The position numbers were made by a program, and so were the translations under genes. Shown here one piece after another: positions 9,410 to 18,226 of a stretch of DNA of 64,000 bases (position 1 is the stretch's first letter; every line of letters starts with the position of its first letter). Below the pieces are notes generated by a model, which was not told the DNA's origin, searched no databases, and saw only the letters and a program-made list of their open reading frames with translations. Source of the DNA: CAVQMC01 sp963713505 (GTDB lineage Bacteria > Bacteroidota > Ignavibacteria > Ignavibacteriales > Ignavibacteriaceae); NCBI GenBank assembly GCA_963713505.1, contig CAVQMC010000022.1:186001-250000 (forward strand), read 5' to 3'.

Positions 9410-10240
9410 ATGAGAATTATTTCAAAACTAATTTTAATTGTTTTATTTTTTGCAGGCTTATCTTTTTCTCAAGATAAAAACCTGCAGAATATCAAACAAA
9501 ATTTTGAAAATTTCGATTTTCATTCAGTCATCAACTTAACAAAAGAATTTTTAAGTGAAGAAAAAAATATAAATGACAAAACACTTATCGATTTATATAC
9601 AATGGAAGCTGTGTCTTATTATTCTCTGTCGGATTTAGATTCTGCTAGAACAGTTTTTATTGACTTATTAAAAATTAATAAAAATCATGAATTGGATTCA
9701 ATGGAAGTTTCACCAAAGATCATAAGTTTTTATAAGAATGTAAAAGATGAATACAATAAAATTTTAGAAGAAAATGTTAAGCCGGTTCAAAAAATTGATA
9801 CTGTATTGGTTAAATCGAAACCGGAAATAATTTATAATAATTCCAATTTAAAAAGTACAATGTTCCGTTCCATAATTCTTCCTGGCTGGGGTCACTTCTA
9901 TATAAATGAAAATTCAAAAGGCTGGATTTTCGGCACTTTAAGTCTGGCAGCTTTGGGAGGTTCAGTTTATTATTACATAAACACAGGGTCTAAAGAAAAA
10001 GTTTATTTAAATGAATCTAACCCTGTTTTAATTAATAAAAAATATGATGATTATAATTCCTCATATAAAATGAGAAATGTATTAATTATTTCTTACGTTG
10101 CTATATGGTTATATACACAAATTGACTTATTATTTTTTACAGATGAAAATTCTTTTAATTTAAATTCCGGTAAAATCTCATTAAATAATTTTAAATATCT
10201 TCCCGGATTTTCAAGCATTTCTATCAGCATTCCTTTTTAA
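9410..10240 (+). CDS. DUF5683-like membrane protein with TPR-like N-terminus
   Basis: A 276-residue protein with a signal peptide (ends in GLSFSQ). Residues of about 25-120 are helical and resemble a tetratricopeptide-type bundle (YTMEAVSYYSLSDLDSARTV). The C-terminal part has the DUF5683 look: SIILPGWGHFYINENSKGW, a first hydrophobic segment (IFGTLSLAALGGSVYYYI) and a second one (VLIISYVAIWLYTQIDLLFF). The domain is common in Bacteroidota/Ignavibacteria envelopes and has no assigned function. It starts one base after the kelch gene stop and closes the operon that begins with the lipoprotein at 4 kb. Unlike its neighbours it has no T9SS sorting domain, so it should stay in the envelope. Confidence 0.75.
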   Translation: MRIISKLILIVLFFAGLSFSQDKNLQNIKQNFENFDFHSVINLTKEFLSEEKNINDKTLIDLYTMEAVSYYSLSDLDSARTVFIDLLKINKNHELDSMEVSPKIISFYKNVKDEYNKILEENVKPVQKIDTVLVKSKPEIIYNNSNLKSTMFRSIILPGWGHFYINENSKGWIFGTLSLAALGGSVYYYINTGSKEKVYLNESNPVLINKKYDDYNSSYKMRNVLIISYVAIWLYTQIDLLFFTDENSFNLNSGKISLNNFKYLPGFSSISISIPF

Positions 10241-10245
10241 TATAG

Positions 10246-10281
10246 TACGAATATAATTCGCAGCTGCGAATAATTTTCGTA
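10246..10281. repeat. Imperfect palindrome with a perfect 16-base core
   Basis: The core ATTCGCAGCTGCGAAT (10256-10271) is an exact palindrome. Outer arms TACGAA (10246-10251) and TTCGTA (10276-10281) also pair, around short unpaired flanks. It starts six bases after the DUF5683-like gene stop. No T-run follows, so it is either a non-standard terminator or an operator-like site. Confidence 0.55.
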
Positions 10282-10373
10282 TTAAGTTTAACCTAAAGTT
10301 GAAATTTTATTTTATAAATAGGTCAAAAAATTTGGTATGATCATTGGGATTAAATAATCGTAGACCCTAAAAT

Positions 10374-10470
10374 CGGGTAAATTCTCAACCCGCAGTTCAA
10401 ACGCATTCAAGGATTCTAGTGGTTTTATTGTGGGGTAGCAATACTGGGGGAACATAGAGAATCCTTGAAT
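10374..10470 (+). other. Structured intergenic element with nested inverted repeats
   Basis: This lies in the 333-base gap 10241-10573. Three stems are visible: CGGGT/ACCCG (10374-10378 with 10388-10392); an exact 13-base repeat ATTCAAGGATTCT/AGAATCCTTGAAT (10405-10417 with 10458-10470); and, inside that loop, TATTG/CAATA (10426-10430 with 10439-10443) around TGGGGTAG. The G-rich loop is unusual against the AT-rich surroundings. I could not match it to a riboswitch or small-RNA family. It could be a leader RNA of the T9SS gene that starts at 10574, a small RNA, or a remnant of a short inverted-repeat element. The rest of the gap holds nothing else I can name. Confidence 0.5.
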
Positions 10471-10573
10471 TTATTTTTGTTCCTACAAAAGTTTTAGAGC
10501 TAAGAATATTTTAAATCCTTTTACCGAATATCTAATTCATAGATGGAATTTAAATTATGAAAAGAGAGTACTA

Positions 10574-12163
10574 ATGAACAAAATTTTACTTTTTTTGATT
10601 ATTCCGTTTTATTTAACCACAGCACAAACGCACGATCATTACTATAATTATAAAACTTCAGATAAAAATAATATTCATATTTCATTTAATAATATTGGCT
10701 GCCTTCAGTATGGTCGAGGATTTTGGAATGAATTAGACCCTGCACCTAATCAAATACTTTATGATTCCGGTCCTTGGATTTTAGGTAAAATAAATGGTGT
10801 TCATTATGCAGAGATTACTGAGTGGACTTCACAATTTTCCCCCGGGCCAATTATAAACGGTCAGCCCGGGATTTTAGTAAATCCTCAAGATTCATTAAGA
10901 TACAGAATTTATAAAATTAATAAAGGCGACGACGGTTCAAACCCGGATTATGCAGAGTGGCCTGATGATCTCGGTGCTCCTTTAAATCACAGTGACAATC
11001 CAATGGTTTATGGCGATCAAACTTTATGGTCTGTTTATAACGGAGTTGATTCTACATTAAGTACTAGAAACTTATATAATAATTATTTTCCGCCTATGCC
11101 GGTTGAAATAAGGCAAACTATCTTTTCCCATGAAGGCAGTTATCATGATTATCAAAATATTCTTTCCAATATAATTTTTCTTGAGTGGACTATAATTAAT
11201 AAAGGCGATCAGCAAATTGATTCTGCTTATTTTGGCCTTTGGACCGATATAGATTTTGCACCGTTAATGGACAACATTCCGGCGGTCGATACAATTAATC
11301 AAATAGCATATTGCTGGTCGAATACTTCAAATGAATCCGGAACAGCGCCTGCAGTTGGATTTAAATTATTATATGGTCCTTCAATTGTTTCTGACGAAGA
11401 TACTGCAATATTCCGAGGCAGAAAATTGCCGGGATATAAAAACATTAAAATGAATTCTTTTCATGCTATAGGAGATGATAGTTATCCGCCAAGTGAACTT
11501 TTATATGGACCCGCACGTTCAGTTCAAAATGCCTGGAATTTTGCAAGAGGACTGGACGCTGTCGGAGATGAAATAATTGATCCTACTTCAAATACTCCGA
11601 CCAAATTTCCATTCAGCGGAGATCCGTTGACACAGCAAGGCTGGCTTTTCCCGGTTAATGCTTTAGGCGGCGGTTCGGGTTTTGTATTTTTTTCCGGCCC
11701 TTTTAATTTAGCTCCTTTCGATACTCAATGGGTAATGGCGGCGGTTGTTCCGGGAATTGGAAATTCTCCCGATCTAAGTATAAGTTATATGAGACAAAAA
11801 GCTCAATTGTTAAATTCAATTCCCTATGATTCTTTAATATCCGGAAATCCGGTTTATGGAATTACAAATGTTAAAAATGAAAAAAATAGTTTAATACCTA
11901 GTAATTATAAGTTATATCAAAATTATCCGAATCCATTTAATCCGTCTACAACAATAAAATTTGAGATACCTGTTAAAAGCAATGTGAAGATAACAGTATA
12001 TAATATTTTGGGAAGGGAAGTTTCAACTTTAATAAATGAAGTAAAGAATCCTGGAATTTACAAAGTAGAATTTAACGGAGAGAATCTATCAAGCGGAGTA
12101 TATTTTTATAAACTTCAGACAGATAATTATGTAACCATGAAAAAAATGATAATTTTAAAATAG
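10574..12163 (+). CDS. Secreted protein of unknown function with T9SS sorting domain
   Basis: A 529-residue protein: signal peptide (MNKILLFLIIPFYLTTAQ), a roughly 420-residue region with no motif I recognise, and a type A T9SS sorting domain (QNYPNPFNPSTTIKFEIP, then SSGVYFYKLQTDNYVTMKKM). The middle is rich in aromatic residues, Gly, Pro and Asp, like beta-sandwich or propeller surface proteins; a block near LWTDIDFAPLMDN looks conserved in style. It starts at ATG 10574 after AGAG and a structured intergenic element. Its sorting-domain DNA is not of the near-identical type found in the genes that follow. It is likely a surface-attached protein; enzyme activity is not supported by anything seen. 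Confidence 0.8.
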   Translation: MNKILLFLIIPFYLTTAQTHDHYYNYKTSDKNNIHISFNNIGCLQYGRGFWNELDPAPNQILYDSGPWILGKINGVHYAEITEWTSQFSPGPIINGQPGILVNPQDSLRYRIYKINKGDDGSNPDYAEWPDDLGAPLNHSDNPMVYGDQTLWSVYNGVDSTLSTRNLYNNYFPPMPVEIRQTIFSHEGSYHDYQNILSNIIFLEWTIINKGDQQIDSAYFGLWTDIDFAPLMDNIPAVDTINQIAYCWSNTSNESGTAPAVGFKLLYGPSIVSDEDTAIFRGRKLPGYKNIKMNSFHAIGDDSYPPSELLYGPARSVQNAWNFARGLDAVGDEIIDPTSNTPTKFPFSGDPLTQQGWLFPVNALGGGSGFVFFSGPFNLAPFDTQWVMAAVVPGIGNSPDLSISYMRQKAQLLNSIPYDSLISGNPVYGITNVKNEKNSLIPSNYKLYQNYPNPFNPSTTIKFEIPVKSNVKITVYNILGREVSTLINEVKNPGIYKVEFNGENLSSGVYFYKLQTDNYVTMKKMIILK

Positions 12164-12204
12164 TTATTTAAAATATTTTGAGGGGAATTATTCAGGGGTG
12201 AATA

Positions 12205-13707
12205 ATGATGAGAAAATTTACAATTATAATTGGGCTATCTTTCATATTTATTTTTAATATATATTCTCAGCAAAAGAGTATATTAATTTTTGATCCAACT
12301 TCACAGTATGAACAAAATTTTATAAGTTCGTTAAAACAGATTTATACCGACTCAATTAATTCAACATCTGCAATTACTGAAGATATTAATAATTACAATG
12401 CACTTTTCCTCTTTCTAAAAAATGATTCATATACACATATATTATCTCAAGATGAAGGAAACCTTCTGATAAATTATTTGCAATACGGCGGAAGTATTTA
12501 TATAAACAGCTATATTAATCAAAATTATTTGAATGTAGATTTCTGGAATTATATCGGAATTGAATTTGGCGGAGCATTAGCAACTTTTGTTTATGTAGAC
12601 TCACTTGACGGAATCGATAGTACATTTTTAAATGGTCTAAATTTGAATTATCGATTTTCCAGCCCAGATATTCCTGTGCTGCAGGGAAATGTAAACCCGG
12701 TTTTACATGCTTATGCAACACTTGATTTTACCGCAGTTTATGAATCAAATGCAGATAGTATAAAAGTGCTTTATGATTTCTTTCCTTACTATATTTATAA
12801 TTTAGATTACTTAACCAGGATTCTTAATTATTTTAATATTCCAACAGTTTCTCCCGATTATTTAAAATGGTGGCCAATGCAGGTTGGAAATAAATGGGTT
12901 TATGAAGTTGATTCATTTGAACAAAACAGAAATCAGCAATATGAATTTGAAGGTTATAGATATTTTGACATTATAGATTATTTAACACTTCAAAACAACA
13001 AATCATATTTTAAAGTAATTAATCAATATGTAAATAATGATAAAGATACACTTTACTTAAGAATAGATTCCACAACACAAAAAATATTTATCTATCAAAA
13101 AGATAACAGCGGCAATTGGGCCGAGACGCTTTATGAAGATTTATCAGCTGATATAAATGACACAGTTTGTACAGATTATTCACTACCTGATTTATGCCAA
13201 TATGTTTCCGGAATAAATAATTTTAATAATTGGGGATTTAATACTTTTAAAAAAACATATAGAAACGGTATATCCGGATTTGTAATTCAGCATTCTCTTG
13301 TTAAAGATATTGGGTTTTACAGTTCAGGAATGGGAGATTTAAACGGAACCAGTGAAATTTTAAAAGCATTTAGAATTAATGGTATTTCTTATGGAGATAC
13401 CTTGCTGCTTGGTATAAAAGACAAACCTGAATCAAATTTAATAAACGATTTTCAACTTTCCCAAAACTATCCTAATCCATTCAACCCAGCAACCAAAATC
13501 GGATTTCGGATTGCGGAATTCGGATTTGTTTCACTAAAAGTCTACGATGTTTTGGGAAGAGAAGTGGCAACATTAGTAAATGAAGAAAAGAAACCAGGAA
13601 CTTATGAAGTAAATTTTAATGCAAGCAATTTTAGCAGCGGCATTTATTTTTATAGGATTAAAACAGGCAGCTTTATTCAAACAAAGAAAATTTTACTTTT
13701 GAAATAA
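12205..13707 (+). CDS. T9SS cargo protein with GNKWxY domain
   Basis: A 500-residue secreted protein. The signal peptide ends at IYSQ. The N-terminal domain (about 20-215) starts QKSILIFDP and contains NLLINYLQYGGSIYI, a pattern reminiscent of the flavodoxin-like/glutamine-amidotransferase-like fold, without catalytic residues I can identify. The second domain (about 225-410) starts LKWWPMQVGNKWVYEVDS and ends DIGFYSSG...INGISYGDT; the same module is found in the genes at 15410 and 20331. The C-terminus is a T9SS sorting domain (NYPNPFNPATKIGFRIAEFG) encoded by a DNA cassette shared with neighbours. Two ATGs in tandem (12205, 12208) follow AGGGGTG. The function is unknown; a surface role is inferred. 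Confidence 0.8.
   Translation: MMRKFTIIIGLSFIFIFNIYSQQKSILIFDPTSQYEQNFISSLKQIYTDSINSTSAITEDINNYNALFLFLKNDSYTHILSQDEGNLLINYLQYGGSIYINSYINQNYLNVDFWNYIGIEFGGALATFVYVDSLDGIDSTFLNGLNLNYRFSSPDIPVLQGNVNPVLHAYATLDFTAVYESNADSIKVLYDFFPYYIYNLDYLTRILNYFNIPTVSPDYLKWWPMQVGNKWVYEVDSFEQNRNQQYEFEGYRYFDIIDYLTLQNNKSYFKVINQYVNNDKDTLYLRIDSTTQKIFIYQKDNSGNWAETLYEDLSADINDTVCTDYSLPDLCQYVSGINNFNNWGFNTFKKTYRNGISGFVIQHSLVKDIGFYSSGMGDLNGTSEILKAFRINGISYGDTLLLGIKDKPESNLINDFQLSQNYPNPFNPATKIGFRIAEFGFVSLKVYDVLGREVATLVNEEKKPGTYEVNFNASNFSSGIYFYRIKTGSFIQTKKILLLK
13462..13707 (+). repeat. T9SS sorting-domain DNA cassette, copy A
   Basis: Encodes the sorting domain of the gene at 12205. By eye it is identical to copy C over 58 bases (13462-13519 vs 16412-16469) and again over 119 bases (13524-13642 vs 16476-16594), interrupted only by a few bases in the CGGATT-like stretch. 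This DNA identity is far higher than expected from protein constraint alone. Confidence 0.85.
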
Positions 13708-13792
13708 AAAAGTTAAATCGATAAATTTTTAGAATTGAATTTTAATTACAATTCAAAACAAATTTATTTGTAAACCATTCAAAGGGGAAAAG

Positions 13793-15330
13793 ATGAAACA
13801 TATTATTATGATTTTTTTATTTTCTTTTTTGAATATATATCAGGCACAATGGATTCAGGTAAACACAGGAGTAGCAAAACAGTTTAACTACGGTATTTTT
13901 TGTAGATAATTTAAATGGTTACAAAAATGGTTCAGGTTATGGTTATCAAAATTTTATTTTGCATACAACTGATGGTGGAGAAAGTTGGAATTCATCAGAA
14001 ATTTTAGGAATTCCCGAGTGCATTTATTTTACTTCCAAAGATACTGGATATTGTGGAACATATTATAATTCTTTTGATGATATACATTTTATTCTGAAAA
14101 CAATTAATGGTGGTGACAATTGGGAAATTATTTATACTGATTCCCTTCCTTTTAATTCAATCTCTTTTACAAATTCCCTAAATGGATTTGCTATTGCATC
14201 TACTTATTGGGATGGTAGTATATTTATCAGTACAACTGATGCTGGAATAACATGGGAAAGACATAGGTATCCGAGAGGTTATCAGTTTTGCTCATTGGAA
14301 ATGCTAAATGATTCTTTAGGTTATATTGCTGGCGGGCACCCTGAGAAAATCTGGGAAAACAACTAATGGTGGTGATAATTGGTCTTTAGATTTTGCGATC
14401 GATGATCTTTTAAAATAATAGTTTTAATACAATTGCATTTTCAAACCAAGATGTTGGACTTGCGGGGGGTTCTTTTATTTCCAAAACAGTTGATGAAGGG
14501 ATTAATTTGGGGAAAGAATAAATTTACCTACTTTTACATTAGTTTCTGTTGATTGCAAAGATAATTACTATTGGTTGGTTATCGATGGGTACAATCCATC
14601 GATTTTGCGCTCAACAGATTTTGGATCAACCTGGATGCAAACATATTGTTCAACATCATATATTTATGAAGTTTTTATGTTGGACAAAAATAGAGGTTGG
14701 GCGTGCGGCTCAGGAGGTTTATTGCTTAAAACCAATAATGGCGGAGTTGGAAGCATAATAACTCCTAAAAGTCCTCAATTAATTAATCCGGAAAATGGGA
14801 TGAGCTATATCGAAACACCTGTTGAATTCTATTGGGAAAAAGTAGATTATAGCCTTTATAGAATACAAATTAGTTTTAATAGGTTGTTTAATAATATGGT
14901 TTTAGACAGTCTTTTAATTGATAATAGATTTGTTATGCAACTAAATGAATATACAGATTATTATTGGCGAATTAGAGCGGAAAATATTATTTCACATAGT
15001 GTTTGGTCCGAAATAAGAAAGTTTGCTACAGGTATGCTTACGAATATAAATGAAATTGCCAACTTAAAGATATTTTCTCTTTCCCCAAACTATCCTAATC
15101 CATTCAACCCAACTACCAGTATTCAGTATGCAGTAGGCGATAGGCAATTTGTTTCGCTAAAAGTCTACGATGTTTTGGGAAGAGAAGTGGCAACTCTTGT
15201 TAATGAAGAAAAAAAGCCTGGAACTTATGAAGTTAAATTTGATGGAAGCGATCTTAGCTGCGGAATATATTTTTATAGGATTCAGGCAGGCAGTTTTGTA
15301 CAAACAAGAAAGATGATTCTAATAAAATAA
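13793..15330 (+). CDS. Asp-box/Ycf48-like beta-propeller protein with T9SS sorting domain (several frame changes)
   Basis: Starts at ATG 13793 behind AAGGGGAAAAG with a signal peptide (MIFLFSFLNIYQAQ). Repeated Asp-box motifs read HTTDGGESW, KTINGGDNW, STTDAGITW, KTTNGGDNW and RSTDFGSTW, as in Ycf48-like or sialidase-type propellers. A short fibronectin-like stretch and a T9SS sorting domain (NYPNPFNPTTSIQYAV) end the protein at 15330. The frame is lost at about 13899, 14335, 14412, 14507 and 14518. Removing one base at each site restores continuous sense, for example INWGKINLPT at 14502-14530. This is the most heavily broken gene in the window; sequence errors are likely, genuine decay is possible. 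Its function is unknown, probably surface binding. Confidence 0.75.
15086..15330 (+). repeat. T9SS sorting-domain DNA cassette, copy B (mosaic)
   Basis: The first part (about 15157-15192, CTAAAAGTCTACGATG...) matches copies A and C exactly, whereas the last about 90 bases (from 15229) match copy D with about three differences. Between NPFNPTT and FVSLKVYD it has an unrelated insert-like segment (QYAVGDRQ). The two-parent pattern suggests recombination. Confidence 0.8.
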
Positions 15331-15409
15331 TAATAAGAATCTATAAGGTATAGGATTATAAATTAATAGTTTAACCTTGAAAATAATTGGATGAATAAAA
15401 AGGGGAATT

Positions 15410-16665
15410 ATGAAAAAATCAATTACGATATTTTTAACTATTTACTTGTTTAGTTCAAGTAATATCTATTCACAGAATTGGTACCCTTTGGAAGTAGGTA
15501 ATAAATGGCAATATATTTCATATGTAGACTGGACCTACAGTGGAAATGATTCTCAACTAATAAATGTTGAAGTAGTTGGTGACACAATAATTCATAATAA
15601 TTTGTATTATTGGGCTAGAAGTAAAATAACCGGATTACTTCCAAATGATTATTTATCTTTAGTAAGATATGATATTTTTAGTCAGAAACTTTTTTCATTT
15701 TCATCTGGAGGTGATACCGCCTGCCTTGAAATGGACTTTAATCTGGAAGCAGGTGATATGATTCCGCTAACTATTCCTTGGATGACCGAACAAAGAATAG
15801 TTATTGAAGGTTCAGATTTATTATTTGGTGAAGATTTGTCCTATAAAGGGTATGATGCTCATGGATTCGGCAATTATATTAAAAAATATGCTGAAGATTA
15901 TGGTTTGTATTATTCTTATACTTTTGATTATTGGGGCATACGATGGGAAGCAAATAGTTATTTAATTCAGTCAATTTTAAATATCAATGATTCAATCCAG
16001 ATTCATTCTCACCCGTACTATCCTGAAATTATCTATTCACCTATAAATTCATTTCAAGATTCATCGTTTCAAATTTCTTTTCAGGTTAATCATCATTTTT
16101 CTACATATCATAATTATATCGACACAGTGTATTTTGAAAGTTATTACAGCAATAATGATTCATCAGTTGAGAATCAAACGATAATTGCAAATTACAATTC
16201 TGATGCAGAATTATATTACATCAATTTATATCTTAATTTAAATTTACTTACAAATGGATATAACTTTTATTATAGAATAAAAGCAATTGACAAAGGATTG
16301 ACACCTCATATTACATTTTCACCGGATTCCGGTTATTATCGGTTAGTTTATGATACAACTACATCTGTGAGAAATTTCATGCTTTAACAAAGCTGAATTA
16401 TTATCTTACCACAAAACTATCCTAATCCATTCAACCCAGCAACCAAAATCGGATTTCGGATTGCGGAATATAGGAATTTGTTTCACTAAAAGTCTACGAT
16501 GTTTTGGGAAGAGAAGTGGCAACATTAGTAAATGAAGAAAAGAAACCAGGAACTTATGAAGTAAATTTTAATGCAAGCAATTTTAGCAGCGGCACTTATT
16601 TTTATAGAATTAAAACCGGCAGCTATGTGCAGACAAAGAAGATGATTCTTGTTGAAGTAAGATAA
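15410..16665 (+). CDS. GNKWxY-domain protein with T9SS sorting domain (frame changes near the C-terminus)
   Basis: Starts at ATG 15410 behind AAAAGGGGAA; the signal peptide ends at NIYSQ. Right after it comes NWYPLEVGNKWQYISYVDW, the module shared with the genes at 12205 and 20331. The region around 16010-16360 looks like a beta-sandwich (YSPINSFQDSSFQISF). The first reading stops at 16387, but a T9SS sorting domain continues directly: QNYPNPFNPATKIGFRIAE at about 16412-16468, then, after two extra bases in the CGGATT-like stretch, FVSLKVYDVLGREV to the stop at 16665. The stop at 16385 and an in-frame TGA at 16394 need at least one more frame correction. Whether the shipped protein carries its sorting domain therefore depends on these bases. 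Confidence 0.75.
16412..16665 (+). repeat. T9SS sorting-domain DNA cassette, copy C
   Basis: Nearly identical to copy A (two exact blocks of 58 and 119 bases). In the CGGATT-like stretch it reads two bases longer than copy A (GCGGAATATAGGAATTTG against GCGGAATTCGGATTTG), which breaks the frame of the sorting domain. Confidence 0.85.
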
Positions 16666-16714
16666 ATAAATTGTAGAAAGAAATAATTAATTATAAAATT
16701 AAAAGGGAGATAAA

Positions 16715-18194
16715 ATGAAATTAATTTTTACTTTTTTATTCTTATTTACACTCCCTTATTTATATGCACAAGAAGTAAGGCAAATAACTTTTTCAAGTAA
16801 CGACTGTAAGCACCCAGTCTTTATTTCTTATCCTTTAAATGTGCCGTATTTAAATTTTGGAGTTGATTCAACTGAAATTATTTTTGAACAATTCTCAGAT
16901 TCCGGTATAAATTTGTGTTATTCTAGTTATGATATTTCTAATGACAGCTTTTCAGCACCTATTCATATTACTAACAATAAATATATAAATAGAAATGCTG
17001 ACGGTAAATACATAGCACGTTATCCTGGGACTTCTTATAAAATGCTTTTATGGGAAACCAATCAATCTGGTTCATGGGATATTGCATATTCTGCCGACAG
17101 CGGAAACGGCTGGTCCGCTCCGCAATTCTTATTTAATTCTAATGAAAATGAAACAAATGCAAGATTTGTTTATGATCCTATGAGTCAATTTTATGATTCC
17201 GTTCAAATTGTATTTCAAAAAGAAAATTCTATTTATTTTTATTCCGGATCTGACTTGGATGGTACGACAACTTTAATATTTCCCGGTGACTCATTGGTTC
17301 AATATTATTCACCTACAGCTAGTATAGGGACTTATGGAGACATTTATATTTGTGCCGTAAAAAAAGATTCAAATTCTAATCCTATTTTAGTTTATAAGAA
17401 CAGATTATATCCGGGTGTGTGGAGTCAGGAACAAATAATGTATGATAGTCTTTCTGCATCAAATCCAAAATTTTTGGATGAATTTTATTTATCGATTTCT
17501 TTTACAGTTTTAGATAATGGTTTAAATAAAGTCTTTCTTTTAAATTCAAATAACTTTGGAAATAATAATGTAGTAGAACAAATTGAAGATGATGTCAACG
17601 TAGCAACATCCGAATTTACATCCTTTGTTTATTATATAATAACGGATAAACAAAAATATTATTCGCCTTATCCTTATGCATACAGACTGTTAAGGAATGA
17701 TTCGACTTTTGTCGTTTCCGGGTTGTCTTCTTATTATAACTATGAAGAATCTTATGAGGCATTTACTAAAGTTCCGGATACAGAATTAGCAATTGGTCCA
17801 TTAGGCGGAAACAGTGAGGGGGAAATTTCATATACAATATGGGAAGATAGTAGTAACGGCAGTATAAACTTGTTTGGTCTTAAACGAGCTGATGTATTGG
17901 GCGATGTGAATGATAAAAACTTTCAGCCAAATAAATTTCAACTTTATCAAAACTATCCCAATCCGTTCAACCCAACAACCAATATCGGATTTCGGATTGC
18001 GGATATTCGGATTTGTTTCGCTTAAAGTTTATGATGTTTTAGGAAGGGAAGTTGCAACTCTTGTAAATGAAGAAAAGAAACCGGGAACTTATGAAGTTAA
18101 ATTTGATGGAAGCGATCTTAGCAGCGGAATTTATTTTTATAGAATTCAGGCAGGCAGTTTTGTACAAACAAGAAAGATGATTCTTTTAAAGTAA
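16715..18194 (+). CDS. Secreted propeller-like protein with T9SS sorting domain (one frame change)
   Basis: Starts at ATG 16715 behind AAAAGGGAGAT with a signal peptide ending in YLYAQ. The body of about 400 residues has sialidase/propeller character: YSADSGNGWSAP resembles an Asp-box, and blocks such as LLWETNQSGSWDI recur loosely. No catalytic residues were recognised. The C-terminal T9SS sorting domain begins QNYPNPFNPTTNIGFRIAD near 17948; one extra base at about 17998-18006, inside the CGGATT-like stretch, moves the frame, and the domain continues as FVSLKVYDVLGREV to 18194. In the uncorrected frame the protein ends at 18025 without the sorting domain. It is probably a surface-attached protein. 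Confidence 0.78.
17948..18194 (+). repeat. T9SS sorting-domain DNA cassette, copy D
   Basis: The first half (GCTTAAAGTTTATGATGTTTTAGG) matches copy E, while the last 90 bases (GATGGAAGCGATCTTAGC onward) match copy B. The CGGATT-like stretch carries one extra base (GCGGATATTCGGATTTG), shifting the frame. Confidence 0.85.
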
Positions 18195-18226
18195 AAAAAA
18201 TTGTTAAATAAACTTGGGGTACAGTT

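Noticed and set aside
10374..10470. Known riboswitch or SRP/6S RNA
   Set aside because: I compared the sequence by eye with the consensus of c-di-GMP, preQ1, THF, purine and guanidine riboswitches and small SRP RNA and found no match; kept only as a structured element.
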